From Mimachlamys varia (Eukaryota > Mollusca > Bivalvia > Pectinida > Pectinidae): a DNA stretch of 64,000 nt. Where the stretch lies: contig OX392527.1 of NCBI GenBank assembly GCA_947623455.1, positions 49,520,401 through 49,584,400 on the forward strand. Reading direction: 5' to 3'. The translations under genes were made by a program, and so were the position numbers. Positions 40,523 to 52,100 of this stretch are shown piece by piece. Positions within the stretch are counted from its first letter, which is position 1. Every line of letters begins with the position of its first letter. Below the pieces are notes generated by a model. The model had not been told where the DNA came from and ran no database searches. It saw only the letters and a program-made list of their open reading frames with translations.

Positions 40523-41944
40523 CCAAGTGCATTGTTACTCCGGAGTATCGACTCAGTGTAGGAAACGCATCTTGTTTTCAGCGCCTGGGCGAAACTTGGA
40601 AAAATACTTAACCGCCACCCATTTTTTTCAGTATATATATTTGTTCAAAATCCGGGATTTTTTTAATTATTTCCAAGTGTTTCTTTAAATTTAATTCGGG
40701 TTAACAAAGTGAATCATATATTGTGAGTTTGCCACCCCTGTTGGTGTACATTAGAAGAGATATATGATATATATTAAGTTTGTGAAAGTATACGGACGAA
40801 ATTAAGACTAGTTACACTGTGACCCTGTGTTCATTCTATCTCAACATATCATGTGCCCGGCCCCTGTGGTAATCGAAGTATAGTAATTCGGCAAAAAGAG
40901 CTTTGATAGAACGCGTTACCTTTATTAAGAGTTTGTTCATGAATTGACCGATGCAAAAAAAATTAATTACTTGCTAAAATATCGCATTGTTGCAAGTTAC
41001 GTAGTATCGAAAACATGTTGTGCAAAAATTACCACACCGCGAACAGTTTGAAGGATGACTAAAGCGAAAATTTCCACACGAAAATATTAGCTTTTACAGT
41101 AATACCACTTATAGAGTAACTTCCAGTCACCATACCTCACCAATCACGCACATATTTTTTTATTTACCAGCCTTCCAATAAGCCGGGTCGAGAGATTATT
41201 TTAGGGATGTGGTTATAAACAAGTAGTCCTCGGACTTCCGTATACATGTAACACGACTGTTCCTTTCCGGAAATAGCCGATTTGTTCGATTTCATTTTAC
41301 CCAGAATCAAAATTAAACTTTGATTAGTGACAGGAAAGGTACCGCTGCCTCGCTAGGTATCTTGAGGCGAAATTTTATTTTTGAGCTAATAGTTTTTCGA
41401 CTTGCAGTGTATAGATCTAAAGTTTAATCCATGAAACTTTCATTTGTTGTGGTTTTGTTTTACAATGGTTCTTTCGATGTGAAATTTATATAGAAAATTA
41501 AATATTTGTAGAAAAGGACATTTTTTTTCAATAACTTATATGTAAAGATCTATATAATATCAGGACATTATCCAAGTATAACTGACTGCAAACTCATTCC
41601 TATTGTAATATGGCATATACGTGTTAATGGGAAAAAATACCGGAAGGAGTAGAGACTCAACTTGAATTACTCCACATGGAAAATCGCCTCCCCCACGAAC
41701 ACCGAATTAACGTCTGCTTAATCCTTTAAGATTGTCTTTGGGCACATTCTTGAATTGTAAAAAAAATTGTGAAAACAATATCATAAAATGGCCATTAAAA
41801 TATGTATCAAATTGGGTTATCTAATTGAATGTGAAAATATTTATCTGATAAAAATATTAGAAACAACAAAATAAAATAACGCGCGTCTTTGACGGGATTC
41901 GAACTCAGTTGAAAAAATTTGTGATTGTAACGTGATTACAAATC
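40523..41944. other. Intergenic DNA, nothing recognised
   Basis: AT-rich single-copy-looking DNA with short microsatellite-like patches. No open frame with homology, no tRNA-like boxes and no clear inverted repeat was found. Confidence 0.5.
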
Positions 41945-42162
41945 ACAGGGACCTGAGAATTTGTAACAGATAGTTTTGGACCTAAACTGTGATGTTTAAG
42001 AGTAATTTTACTCTTTTGGGGGGTTTAGATCAATTTTCGATAAAAATGTCCCCTCCCCCTTAATGGTCATAAGCCTTTATGACCATTGAGGGGACATCTT
42101 TATCAAAAATTGATCTAAAGGCCCAAAAGAGTCCAAAACTAGCTGTAACAAAAAGTCCCTGT
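41945..42162. mobile_element. ~218-bp foldback/MITE element
   Basis: The two halves are inverted copies. ACAGGGAC, TTTGTAACAG and TAGTTTTGGAC on the left pair with GTCCAAAACTA, CTGTAACAAA and GTCCCTGT on the right. The inner part also pairs: AGATCAATTTTCGATAAA with TTTATCAAAAATTGATCT, and CCTTAATGGTCATAA with TTATGACCATTGAGG. The loop is only a few bases near 42073. There is no coding sequence. Confidence 0.75.
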
Positions 42163-42339
42163 AAATCCAATTAACATTTGTTATTGTATAACGGTTTTAT
42201 TTCGCGGGAGTTTTATTAATCCGTGAATTCTAAACATCAGCAAAACATTAATAAGACCATCACTGATGTTATAGAAAAGTGCCAGAGTACCGTATCATTA
42301 CATGATGAATTATAGTAGTAATGAAGTATTAGATTTATA

Positions 42340-42420
42340 CAGCCGAACCTCGTTATCCCAAAGGCGGCGGAACCGTGGATAAACTTCGACTTATCCGAGT
42401 ATTCGAGTTAATGGGGTTCG
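42340..42420 (+). mobile_element. Single end of a pogo/Tigger-like element
   Basis: Starts TACAGCCGAACCTCGTTATC and continues with ACTTCGACTTATCCGAGTATT and TTCGAGTTAATGGGG, the same family as the MITE at 36601-36772. No matching inverted end was found downstream, so this is a truncated copy. Confidence 0.6.
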
Positions 42421-42555
42421 AATTTTGGTTTGAATATTGAATTGTTATATCCATATCTTTGACACTATCTGAGACGATGATTTTTTGAGGGGATGGGGTG
42501 AGGTCGGAGTGTTATCTGTTCAGCTTAATTATTGTTTAAAAAAAAAGTTAAACTT

Positions 42556-42771
42556 ACATCATCATCATTCTGTGACAAGCTTGTCACAGATATATAGTAG
42601 TGGGAGGGGCTATATTCGAGAAAGGTAAAAAAAATATCTGACAATCATTTCATAGTGACATAGGTCCGTGCCTAGCCCCTGTGAGATACAACACAAGTAC
42701 GTGAACGGGACTCGAACTCGCAATCCTTCGATCACGAGCCCGGCTTCCTACCACTAGATCACCATGCCTCC
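42556..42771 (-). mobile_element. tRNA-derived SINE (family A)
   Basis: On the minus strand the head begins GGAGGCATGGTGATCTAGTG at 42771, with a box-A-like TGGTGATCTAGTGG (42751-42764) and box B AGTTCGAGTCC (42708-42718). About 150 bp of unrelated body follow. The tail region contains a perfect 20-bp palindrome at 42570-42589 and an (ATG)n-like run near 42556-42568. The body and tail mark it as a SINE, not a functional tRNA gene. Confidence 0.7.
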
Positions 42772-42980
42772 GAAATAAAGCGGTATATAAGAACCTCGAA
42801 TTATTTTTGATAATGACAGTCTAAGCAATACAATCCCTTCTGGTATCATTATACGGTTTCAAACATGGTTTACAAAGTCTTTTCGATTGACACAAGTGCA
42901 TCATTTTACAAATATAAAGAATGATGATGATGTGCAGTTTATAATACAGTTATTCTATGTTACTGATATATACAATGTAT

Positions 42981-43201
42981 TTTGTTCGGTTTAGTTTCTT
43001 TTTCGTCCTATTAACAGCAAGGGTCATTTAAGGACGTGCCCGGTTTTGAAGGTGGATAAAAGCCGGTGTACCCGGAGAAAACCACCGATCTACGGTCTGT
43101 ATCTGGCAATTGCCCTAAGTGGGTTTCAAACTCGCAACCCAGAGGTGGAGGGCTAGTGGTAGAATGTCGGAACACCTTAACCTCTTGGCAACCGTGGCCC
43201 C
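42981..43201 (-). mobile_element. tRNA-derived SINE (family B), copy 1
   Basis: The minus-strand head GGGGCCACGGTTGCCAAGAG at 43201 resembles a Leu/Ser-type tRNA with box A (GTTGCCAAGAGGTTAAGG) and a degenerate box B (AGTTTGAAACC near 43122-43132). The conserved body CCGGGTACACCGGCTTTTAT follows, then TTAATAGGACGAAAAAG. The same structure recurs at 56918-57113. Confidence 0.7.
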
Positions 43202-44339
43202 TGATATATTTTGCTCATTTTGAAATTGGTTGAAAATTTTGCAAACGCATTAACCCATACGCAATCGACAATAAAAAAGTCTCTTTCGACCTCTAAGAAA
43301 TGGAGATTAGGTCTGGGGGATGCCATATAGTAAAAAAAAAAACTGTGGTACCAAATGCTTGAGCAATTACAATAGCTGTTTTCATGAAGCATCTGTTAAG
43401 CGACATCATTTTAATAAATCAAGGTCAGATACATGTTTACTTGAACAACATATCCCTATTGTGTTACATTAGCATTTCTTTTCACTGGACACCAAATCTG
43501 AACCGGCAAGAAATTATATAAAGTTGTTCTTTTTCATTTTTTTATATATTTTTTTTTCCATAGTTATAATTCACCATTGGTTGAAGTAGGAAAACAAATC
43601 TTAATTTAATGGAGCAATATCACGTAGACTGTAAACATCACACCAACGCAATCGATTTTTTTCACCTTATGCCCGCGACCCTTGGCTCTCCAGTCTGATA
43701 CTATACCCTACAGCTCACGGACCTAAGATTTGCCCCTTGCCTATACTGGGGGCCTAAAGCGGCCCAGGACCCCTTCCAAATCATTAAAGTATACATTATT
43801 TTATCTTAAAAAATAAGCCCCTGACTGTGATTGGTATTATTTATAAATGACACATCCTGTTGTACATAAGCCATATAATGGTACTCTATACATTCAAAAT
43901 ATCAAAATGTTGATTAATATAATTAGTGCGTGCTCGTATGTCTTTTTCTAATTAGGCCTTTTACTCATTCTTGCCCTTCACTTTTCACCTACACCACTGC
44001 TCCCATTGTTTCGTTGGTAAATGCAGCCATCCTATACATACAGCCCAAGTCGTAATCCATTTTCCAACACAGGCTTTTCCGTTCAACACGTGCATGCGTT
44101 GGAGATCGTGCGCTGACCACGTGACTTTGTTACACACATACTCCGATACTTGGCTATATAGCTTATTCCGTGTACACGTATGTATATCACGTATACTCTT
44201 ATTGAAACGCAATTTACAGAATTATTGCATTTCATATAAAGCATGCTAACTTATAAAATCCAATTTGTCGTGTCATACACAACCACACGTACATGTATAC
44301 AGAGACGTTTAATTTCTCGGTGTTTATTTCTCTTCCTAA
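43202..44339. other. Intergenic DNA, nothing recognised
   Basis: AT-rich sequence with short ORFs on both strands that overlap one another and show no recognisable domain, splice structure or codon bias. Confidence 0.5.
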
Positions 44340-44680
44340 ATTTGAAACCAAGCCACCTAGGGATGCTACAACTGAAATATAAATATGATACATTGCTTAG
44401 GTCCAGAGAAGAAGTCGTTAATATGAATATTGCCAAATCGGCCACTTTAGGCCCCGCCCTCAGGCCCCTGGGGTGGTCAGCCCCATCATTTATATAAATT
44501 TGAATCCCAACCACCTAGGTATGGTACAGCTAGAATATATATGTTACACATTGCTTAGTTTGAGAAGAAGTTTTAATATCATTATTGCCAAATGGACCCC
44601 TTTTGGCCCCATCCCTCAGGCCCCTGGGGGGTCAGCCCCATCATTTGAATCCCAACCACCTAGTGATGCTTCCTACCAAA
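44340..44680. repeat. Tandem repeat, ~165-bp unit, two full copies
   Basis: Two copies and part of a third, recognised by CCACCTAG (44355, 44511, 44656), CATTGCTTAG (44391, 44551), TATTGCCAAAT (44428, 44583) and CAGGCCCCTGG (44461, 44617). Each unit carries AGGCCCCTGGGG...GGTCAGCCCC. The ORFs across it are artefacts. Confidence 0.75.
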
Positions 44681-44869
44681 CTTATATCAATTCTGATCAG
44701 TGGTTATTTAGAATTAGCTCAGAGAAGCAAAATTACATCAATATAACAGTAATGGGTATAATTAATTGTTTTTGTGATATATTTTCCCCATGCATGTTAG
44801 ATTGGGGAAAGTGTTTTTGGTAATTTGTAAGATCCTTTACCAGCAAGTGTTAATTATCAAAAGACTGTG

Positions 44870-44962
44870 TTAACCCTTTTAACACTGTAGACCAAAATGA
44901 ACTTGTCCAAATCAATGCAAGGACGAGTTTACCCCCAAGTTACACAGGGATGAATAGGGTGA
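44870..44962. mobile_element. ~90-bp palindromic MITE, decayed copy 2
   Basis: Aligns with the other four copies through TTAACCC..., ATGAACTTGTCCAAATCAA and GGGATGAATAGGGTGAAG, with many substitutions. It is the most degraded of the family in this window. Confidence 0.45.
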
Positions 44963-45025
44963 AGCATATTTGTTTGCTTAATTTTCTGAACAAGGGGAGG
45001 CTACTCCTTGTAAAACAAACACTCA

Positions 45026-45398
45026 TTAAAGGCCCAATATGCTTAACTTCAGGAAATTTTTCGTGATTCTGAAAAAAATCCAGTTGATAGCCATGCAAAA
45101 ATAAGCCTAAAACAAAGTAAACCCGAGTGGTAACTAACAAGAATTTCTTGGCAGAAATATCCAAAGAATTGAAAAAAATTAAGGTGTGGCCCACTTCAAC
45201 AACAAGCAACAAGTTCAAAATGGACGTGTGTTTACAAATACTGAGTTTCAACTGCTGCTGTACCGTTAACCGCGTGAGAATCTTTATTAGATATTGCTGA
45301 TATCAGTTAATTTTAACTTAATCTTTAAGTATAATAAGTTATTAAGCTTGATTTTCGCTTCCAAGTTTTGCCGAAAGTTACATATACTGGGCCTTTAA
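45026..45398. mobile_element. MITE with TTAA ends (~370 bp)
   Basis: The left end TTAAAGGCCCAATATGCTTA and the reverse complement of the right end, TTAAAGGCCCAGTATATGTA, match over about 24 bp. TTAA at both borders would fit a piggyBac-type target site. The interior matches 3314-3512. No transposase is encoded; a 103-aa ORF across the left half is not conserved. Confidence 0.7.
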
Positions 45399-45922
45399 TG
45401 GAACTTTTCTCGATAGTAATATGTGATGTAGTGGAATTGTCCGTCACTTAAAGTAGCTACCCAGAATGTCAACAAAAAACTATATGACAATCCAAAAGCA
45501 ATGTATGTTTCTGTTCACATTGGTATCAGTTATTAAAAATAAAATTCACAACACCAATCACTTCTGTTTAAATTTATTTCTTAACATGGCACATTAAAAT
45601 TCAACCATCAAGAAAAATTGTATATTCTTTTGTACAAATCGTAGAAAAATACAATGGTAAACTTCAATTTCATTTGATGATAATTTACAATGTTAAGTTT
45701 AATATGTCCCACTGGAATACATAGTACTAGGACTATAGCATTAGAGGTCTACGAGGTAATGCGATCTTTAAAGAAGCAATTTTTGCAGAAAATCATTAAC
45801 CATATTATGTATAAATACATACATTATTGCTTCCCTCTTACCAAAAATATATTTTCCATGTTATTTATCATCAAATCCACCGTACTGACACTTAAACGTA
45901 AATGTGTAATTAAGAAACCTTC

Positions 45923-46012
45923 TAACTTATTCACCCCTGGAGACACATTTGAACTGATCCGATTCAAAGGCTGGAACAGTTCATTTTGAAATTTCAGGGG
46001 TGAATGGGATAA
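45923..46012. mobile_element. ~90-bp palindromic MITE, copy 3
   Basis: Ends TAACTTATTCACCCCTGG and TTCAGGGGTGAATGGGATAA are inverted. The middle contains GAACTGATCCGATTCAAAGG and GGAACAGTTCA. It lies about 40 bp beyond the HADH polyadenylation signal. Confidence 0.7.
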
Positions 46013-46053
46013 AGTCAAGTCTTCAGTCACTGCATTTCAGCCGATAATATATG

Positions 46054-46059
46054 TTTATT
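46054..46059 (-). terminator. HADH polyadenylation signal AATAAA
   Basis: TTTATT on the plus strand reads AATAAA on the minus strand, 71-76 bases past the HADH stop codon. It is the first canonical signal after the stop, giving a short 3' UTR of roughly 90-100 bases. Confidence 0.6.
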
Positions 46060-46129
46060 ATACAAATTGGTCACAGAAAGAAAGCTGAACACTGCAATTA
46101 AATCCCAATATTGACTATTTTAATAATCA

Positions 46130-49100
46130 CTACTTCTTTTTGTATGGATAAAAGCCTTCTCCGGTCTTTATTCCAAACTTTCCTTCAGCAACCAGCTTAT
46201 CCAGCATGGCACTTGGTTCAAATAATGGATTTTCTGGATTCTTCTCATGCCAGCCTGAAGATATATCAAAATGACTTTTCTTTATGATAAAGAATCTGTT
46301 GCTTAGCAAAATGTTTTGTTATAGCGTAAATGTTAATGAATTCATAATATAAAAATAAATTTTATTTATTTTACAACAATTATGAAACAAGTCATACAAA
46401 TTATATTAATCATTCTTGTTGGCCTGGATATTAGCATGCAAGGAGTTTTATTGTGGGAGGAAACTGGAGTACCCCCAAAAAAAACACCTGGTCGAGCAGG
46501 TGACCCCATACCTTTTCACGTCCAGGCAGGGAATCAAACCCCAGTTGCTTTGGTAAAAGGCAAGTGCGCTATCCACTGTACCACCCGACCACAAATGAAT
46601 TTATTTTATAGCAGTAAATAATACAATGGTTTTAATGAAAAAAAACCATTGTCCTGCAAGTGACCTAAATTTTTCTATATTGGGGATTCAAACCCTAGCC
46701 AACTTATTCAGTGCATTACCTGACCACCATGAAGCTTCAGCCCTACATATTAAACAAGGTCATAGTCGTCAAGTTCTCCTGCCCATTATGTATGTGCAGA
46801 AATAACCAATAATCAAACTTGAGCAAGGGGTTAAGGTAATAAGTCTACCAAGCAAGTCTCATCTTAATCTGACCATTCCTTTAAAAGATATTATGCGGAA
46901 AGCAATCCAAACGGGCAGACAGATGGATGAAAAGACGGAAGGTTGGAACCCATTTGTAATTCCCCCACCAACTTTGTCATTCCAATCAAAACACTTACCG
47001 TCCAGAATAAACTTCATAGTGTCTAAACCAACATAGTCGCACAACTCAAATGGTCCCATGGGATAGCCAGCGCCCAGTTTCATGGCCGTGTCTACATCAC
47101 GAGTGGTAGCATCACCTGTTGGTAGAGAAAGGTAGATAAACAGTCCTAAAATATTCTAGTTTTGGATGCATAAATTGAAGTAAAAGTTTTTGTTGTTTTA
47201 TCTACTTCTAGATGATATGGAAGATTAAAGTAAATATCACTGAATCACATCAGGGCTTATAGTTGTGCAAAGACTTACATGTACAACACTTTTATTACAA
47301 AATGAAGATCAAATATGATGAATCAAGTAAAACCTGAATACTCAAGAAAGAGAGAAAGGACCTTGATGGCAGGCTAAAAACAGTTGACAATTTGCAAATA
47401 ACAATGACAGACAAAATAATGCTAAACATATATAATGAAAACCTTTTAAGAATGAATGTTTTCAAGAAAACTTTTGCATGGAAGACCTTGTAGAACTTAC
47501 CTCTCTCTACTAGTCGCACTGCCTCTACCATATACGGTACCAGCAGTCTGTTTACAATGAAGCCCGGTGTATCCTAGATAAAATATATAAACATAAAAAA
47601 AAGTGACGTTGAGATTCAACATCCACTAGCAGATACCTGTATGTGTGTTGAAGTTCTGCACATCCTAATTGATGAATTTCTTAAACTTTTTTTACTTTTC
47701 ACTTGTTAAAGTCTAGCCATAAGACTAAAAGAATTTAGAAATTTTACATTTGAAATATCCTTGACAGTCAAAACAGAATTAAAAGAATCTTGAAAAGCAG
47801 AAAACAGTGTTGGCAGATACTTTACCTTTGTCCCAATTCAAAAATACAATACATACTGTACATGTATAATTAATTAATTATCTACAGTAATTAGTATAGT
47901 ATGTACCTTGCAATTTACAGTTGTTTTCTGTAGAGCTTTTCCAAAGGCCAGCAGCTTATTAAACGTTTCTTCGCTGGTTTGAGGTATTCTTACTACCTGG
48001 AATTATAATATATATATATAAAATTAATGATGATTATAGCTGTGTGTGAGGTTTGTGGGTTAATATATATATATACAGTCGACTATTGTTGTCTTAACTC
48101 ACTGACACCCCTTGAAGACACATTTGAACTCTTCCAAAGCAAAGGCTGGAATAGTTAATTTTGAAATTTCAGGGGTGAATGAGTTTGTTGGCAGGACAAT
48201 AAGAAATCTTATTTAAGCCATTTTGAATGTTTAGAATGAAGTTTGACCATGTACAACATAATACTTAAAATTAGAATCAATTTATACAAGTTCAGCTTTC
48301 TGCATATCGCATGCAAGTAGAATACCAGTATGTTTGTGCATTACTGCAAATTTTTTTTATAATTCATTTCTAAAGAAATTTTCTTGAAGTAAATGTACAC
48401 TTTTTGGCACATTACTTCTTAACTCATTTACTCCTTAAGACACAAATGAACTCTTCCAAATCAAAGGTTGGAATAGTTCATTTTCATAAACTAACGGGTG
48501 AATGAGTTAACATATCTTTTTAAAATTTAATCGAATGTACCAAATATTTTGCATGTGAACATGATACTACATTACAACCAGCTTAAACTGATGTTCACCC
48601 AAATACGTACCTCAAGCAACTTCATGACGGGGACGGGATTGAAGAAATGGAGACCACCAAATCTGTCCATTCTCTGTGTGGACTCGGCTATATCCTTGAT
48701 GGGTAAAGAGGATGTATTGCTGGCAAATATGGTGTGTCTGTAATACAAAATAGACCCAATTAGGTAACACAGGTACCCATACCTGCCAACCCTCCCTAAT
48801 AAGGAGGGAGACTCCCGATTTTGGACCCTAAAATGTTGCATTTTCAACTTTGGAATTTGCTTAAATGGTCCTATTTTTATAGATCTGATGATTTCATCTG
48901 AAAGAAGAGCTGAAAAGAAGTCATTTAAAAGTGTTATTTTCCCCCAGAATGTACATGCATGTATACATATTATTTATGTTTTCAATTCTGAGCACGCGTA
49001 ATCTCCCCCATGGAAATTTCAAAAAGTTGTCAAGTATTGGTACCTTCAGACTAATGTTAACATAGTTTAACGGTAATTTTAAAAGCACAAAAATTACGAC

Positions 49101-52100
49101 ACTTTCGAATCAGGCAACCACAGGTGATACTGATTTGTAACATTTACATCCGAAACAAGAATACTTGTGTGAAGTTTCATGTAATTCTGTTGAAGAAGGA
49201 AATAACTAGAGCAATGACAATTTTTTGCTTTAGTTTATTGGGTTAAGTTAAAATTTCAATATTTCTTTTGGTAGAATTTTCTCCTGCATGTGACACCTAG
49301 ACTTATGAGTTGGTAAAAGATGTGGTGTTTTATGTGGTATTTTATGTGATATACAAAATAATATCTCAAATGCATTATGCTTATACAAGAAGATGATATT
49401 TTCAACGAAAATTAGCAAAACATTTCACTCTTTCTTTGTCTCGCTAACCTTTCAACCCATGACATTGAAACTTGGGCCAAAACAATCTTTGTATCAGTCC
49501 AAACAATTTTAAAATGCATATGCCTGTACCTGAAGTTAACCATATTTGACCTTTTGATTATTCACATAAAGTGAACATATTTGACCTCTGTGACTTTGAA
49601 AGTGGGTCAATGTTATTCATTTAAACAAACTTGCTTGCACTTCACCCCAGTATGCTACAGGTCCAATCTCAGTACTCTAGACCTTTTAGAGATTTTAAGA
49701 CAATATCTGACCCTAGTAACCCTGAAAGTGCATCAAGGTCAATCTCTTGAATAAACTAGGTAGCCATATATCCTAACTTGCTTAATGAGCCCAATATCAG
49801 TACATTGGGTCTTTTTATTATTGGAGAGAAGTTATCCAAATTGAATTCTTGATGTCGTACAGACAAAGGACGAATCACCATTATGGGTAGGTGAACTGAT
49901 ATACTGATTAACTATTTTATGCATTGGCTTTTAACAAAAGATAGACATGCATGCATGATTACTATATTATACCCCTCACTTGGCATAGGTGTAAACCTCT
50001 GAAACCTCCAATGAGGGAGATCTCCCTTATTTCACATTTCCAATGAGGGACAAAGTGTGTGAAATGCGACTGAAACTGCATTGCTCAATTTGTCTTTCCC
50101 TTATTATGTATCAAATTAACTTCAAAAAGGTTGCATTTGATCCATATACGCCTATTAAGGTCATTACACATATCCTGCAGAAACTATAGGATCTCATTTG
50201 ACCACAGGATTTAGATTTTGAGTTTGTGTGAGTTTGAACTTGAACAAGGGAGATTTCGAGGGAGATTGGTAAATTTTGGTCAAAATGAGGGAGTCTCCCT
50301 CGTAATAAGGGAGGGTAAACGAGTATGACTTGGGCTGTGTATCACTAATTAACAGATTGATTATAATCCTTTAAATTGCAGAATTAACAAATCAAGTATG
50401 CAAGATTGAACCTAAATAACATACCTAGTGCCTTATAAAATTACCAACCACAGCTGGTGTCTACATGCCATTCAATAATATGTCAAAGGCAAAACTTTAA
50501 AAGAGCATAAATTTAATCAATCTTTTATATTTACTGAAAATTATTCATGTACTGGTTCAGAGTTATATAAAATGTCCATACTTTAAAGTCCGCAAATCAA
50601 AAAAATAACAAGATATGTGTTTGTAAAACATGAATGCCTCGCTTCCTGCTATGTAAGCAACAACAGTGATAAATACAACAAACATCAGCTGAGAGATATT
50701 CTGGTTATTTTCAACCTTCTGGATATACATGTAACCGATGAAGGCGGAGTGTGATGTAATTGTGTGACGTGTTTCTGGTTTCCCTACTGGAGGGCTACTT
50801 CCAGACGAAAATAAGTCAAAGGCAAAGGGTAGCAAAGGGAAACAACTTGGTTTACACACGCACACTTCCCTTGGATGCCTTCGAAAGCATTTTAGGTAAT
50901 TTTGTTGGAACGATTTTTGCATGAATCTTTCCGACAAGGAATCCATTCTGTGATTGGAATACATACTGTGGAGCTGCCTTGTCCAGGATGGTAAACAGTT
51001 GTCTCTTCACCTCCAGGTTCTCTACAATAGCCTCTACGACCAGGTCAGCATTGCCTACAGCATTGGTCGCGTCTGTCTGGATACTCACTCTGTCAATCGC
51101 CTCGGATATAAATGCTTCTCCAGCCTGATTAATAAACAATTTAGACATTTTTTGAGATGCTTAGAAATTTATTTTATCTGTAAAGAAAAGTCTGCTTCCT
51201 TTTATAATGAAGACCTTTTTCAGTTTTTTTCAAATGCAGTTTAACATTATAATATGATTATAGGACTGTAACAACATTTGCTAAAATGATCCTTATACTT
51301 ATATTTAAATTTTGATGGAATCATTGTACATTATTTAGCTATTTTTGAAAGTTTTAGAACAGCAAATCAAGTGTAGACAACGATGAAATGGATGAAATTA
51401 CAATTACTATTGATGATGTCATTTATGGTCTTATAATAACATTTGCCTTCACATTATGCATAACAATGGAAGGATGAAGAGCAACTGCAAAAAGTATATA
51501 TTTACATGTACCCGGGTACATGTGTATTGACAATTACATGTAACCGGGTACATGTGTATTGACAATTACATGTACCCGGGTACATGTGTATTTGACAATT
51601 ACATGTACCCAGGTACATGTGTATTTGACAATTACTTAATTATCCCTTCCAGTTTGTCATTTGTCACAATGAAGCTCTAACTTTTTGTTCATATTGATGA
51701 GTAATATTTATAACATTATTTTATTATGATATTACATGGAAACAATGAATAAAACATTTGAATGATGAAATAAAGAACGGTACAAATTACTTAATTATCC
51801 CCTCCAGTTTGTCATTTGTCACAATGAAGCTCTAACTTTTTGTCCATATTAATGAGTAATATTTATAACATTATTACCATATTACATGGAAACAATGAAT
51901 AAAACATTTGAATGATAAAATAAAAAACGGTACAAAACAATGTGACGAATGATGTAATTCTACAAACCTTAGCATCTTCAGCAAATTTTTTCTTGGCAAC
52001 CCTTTGCAGACTTTTGTGAATTGAAGCCTTCGACTTGTTCAGAATGTCTTCTGACTGATCCACAATTACCACCTGGTGCCCAGTAGTCGCTGCAACCTGC

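Noticed and set aside
42690..42771. Functional tRNA gene
   Set aside because: Box A and box B are present, but the stems do not form a clean cloverleaf and a SINE body and tail follow. The same reasoning applies to 43110-43201 and 46530-46592.
44243..44823. 84-aa, 87-aa and 116-aa ORFs
   Set aside because: They traverse the ~165-bp tandem repeat at 44340-44680 and change frame between the copies.
50563..50964. 133-aa minus ORF
   Set aside because: Lies in HADH intron 3 downstream of the exon 3 donor, with no recognisable domain and no splice support.
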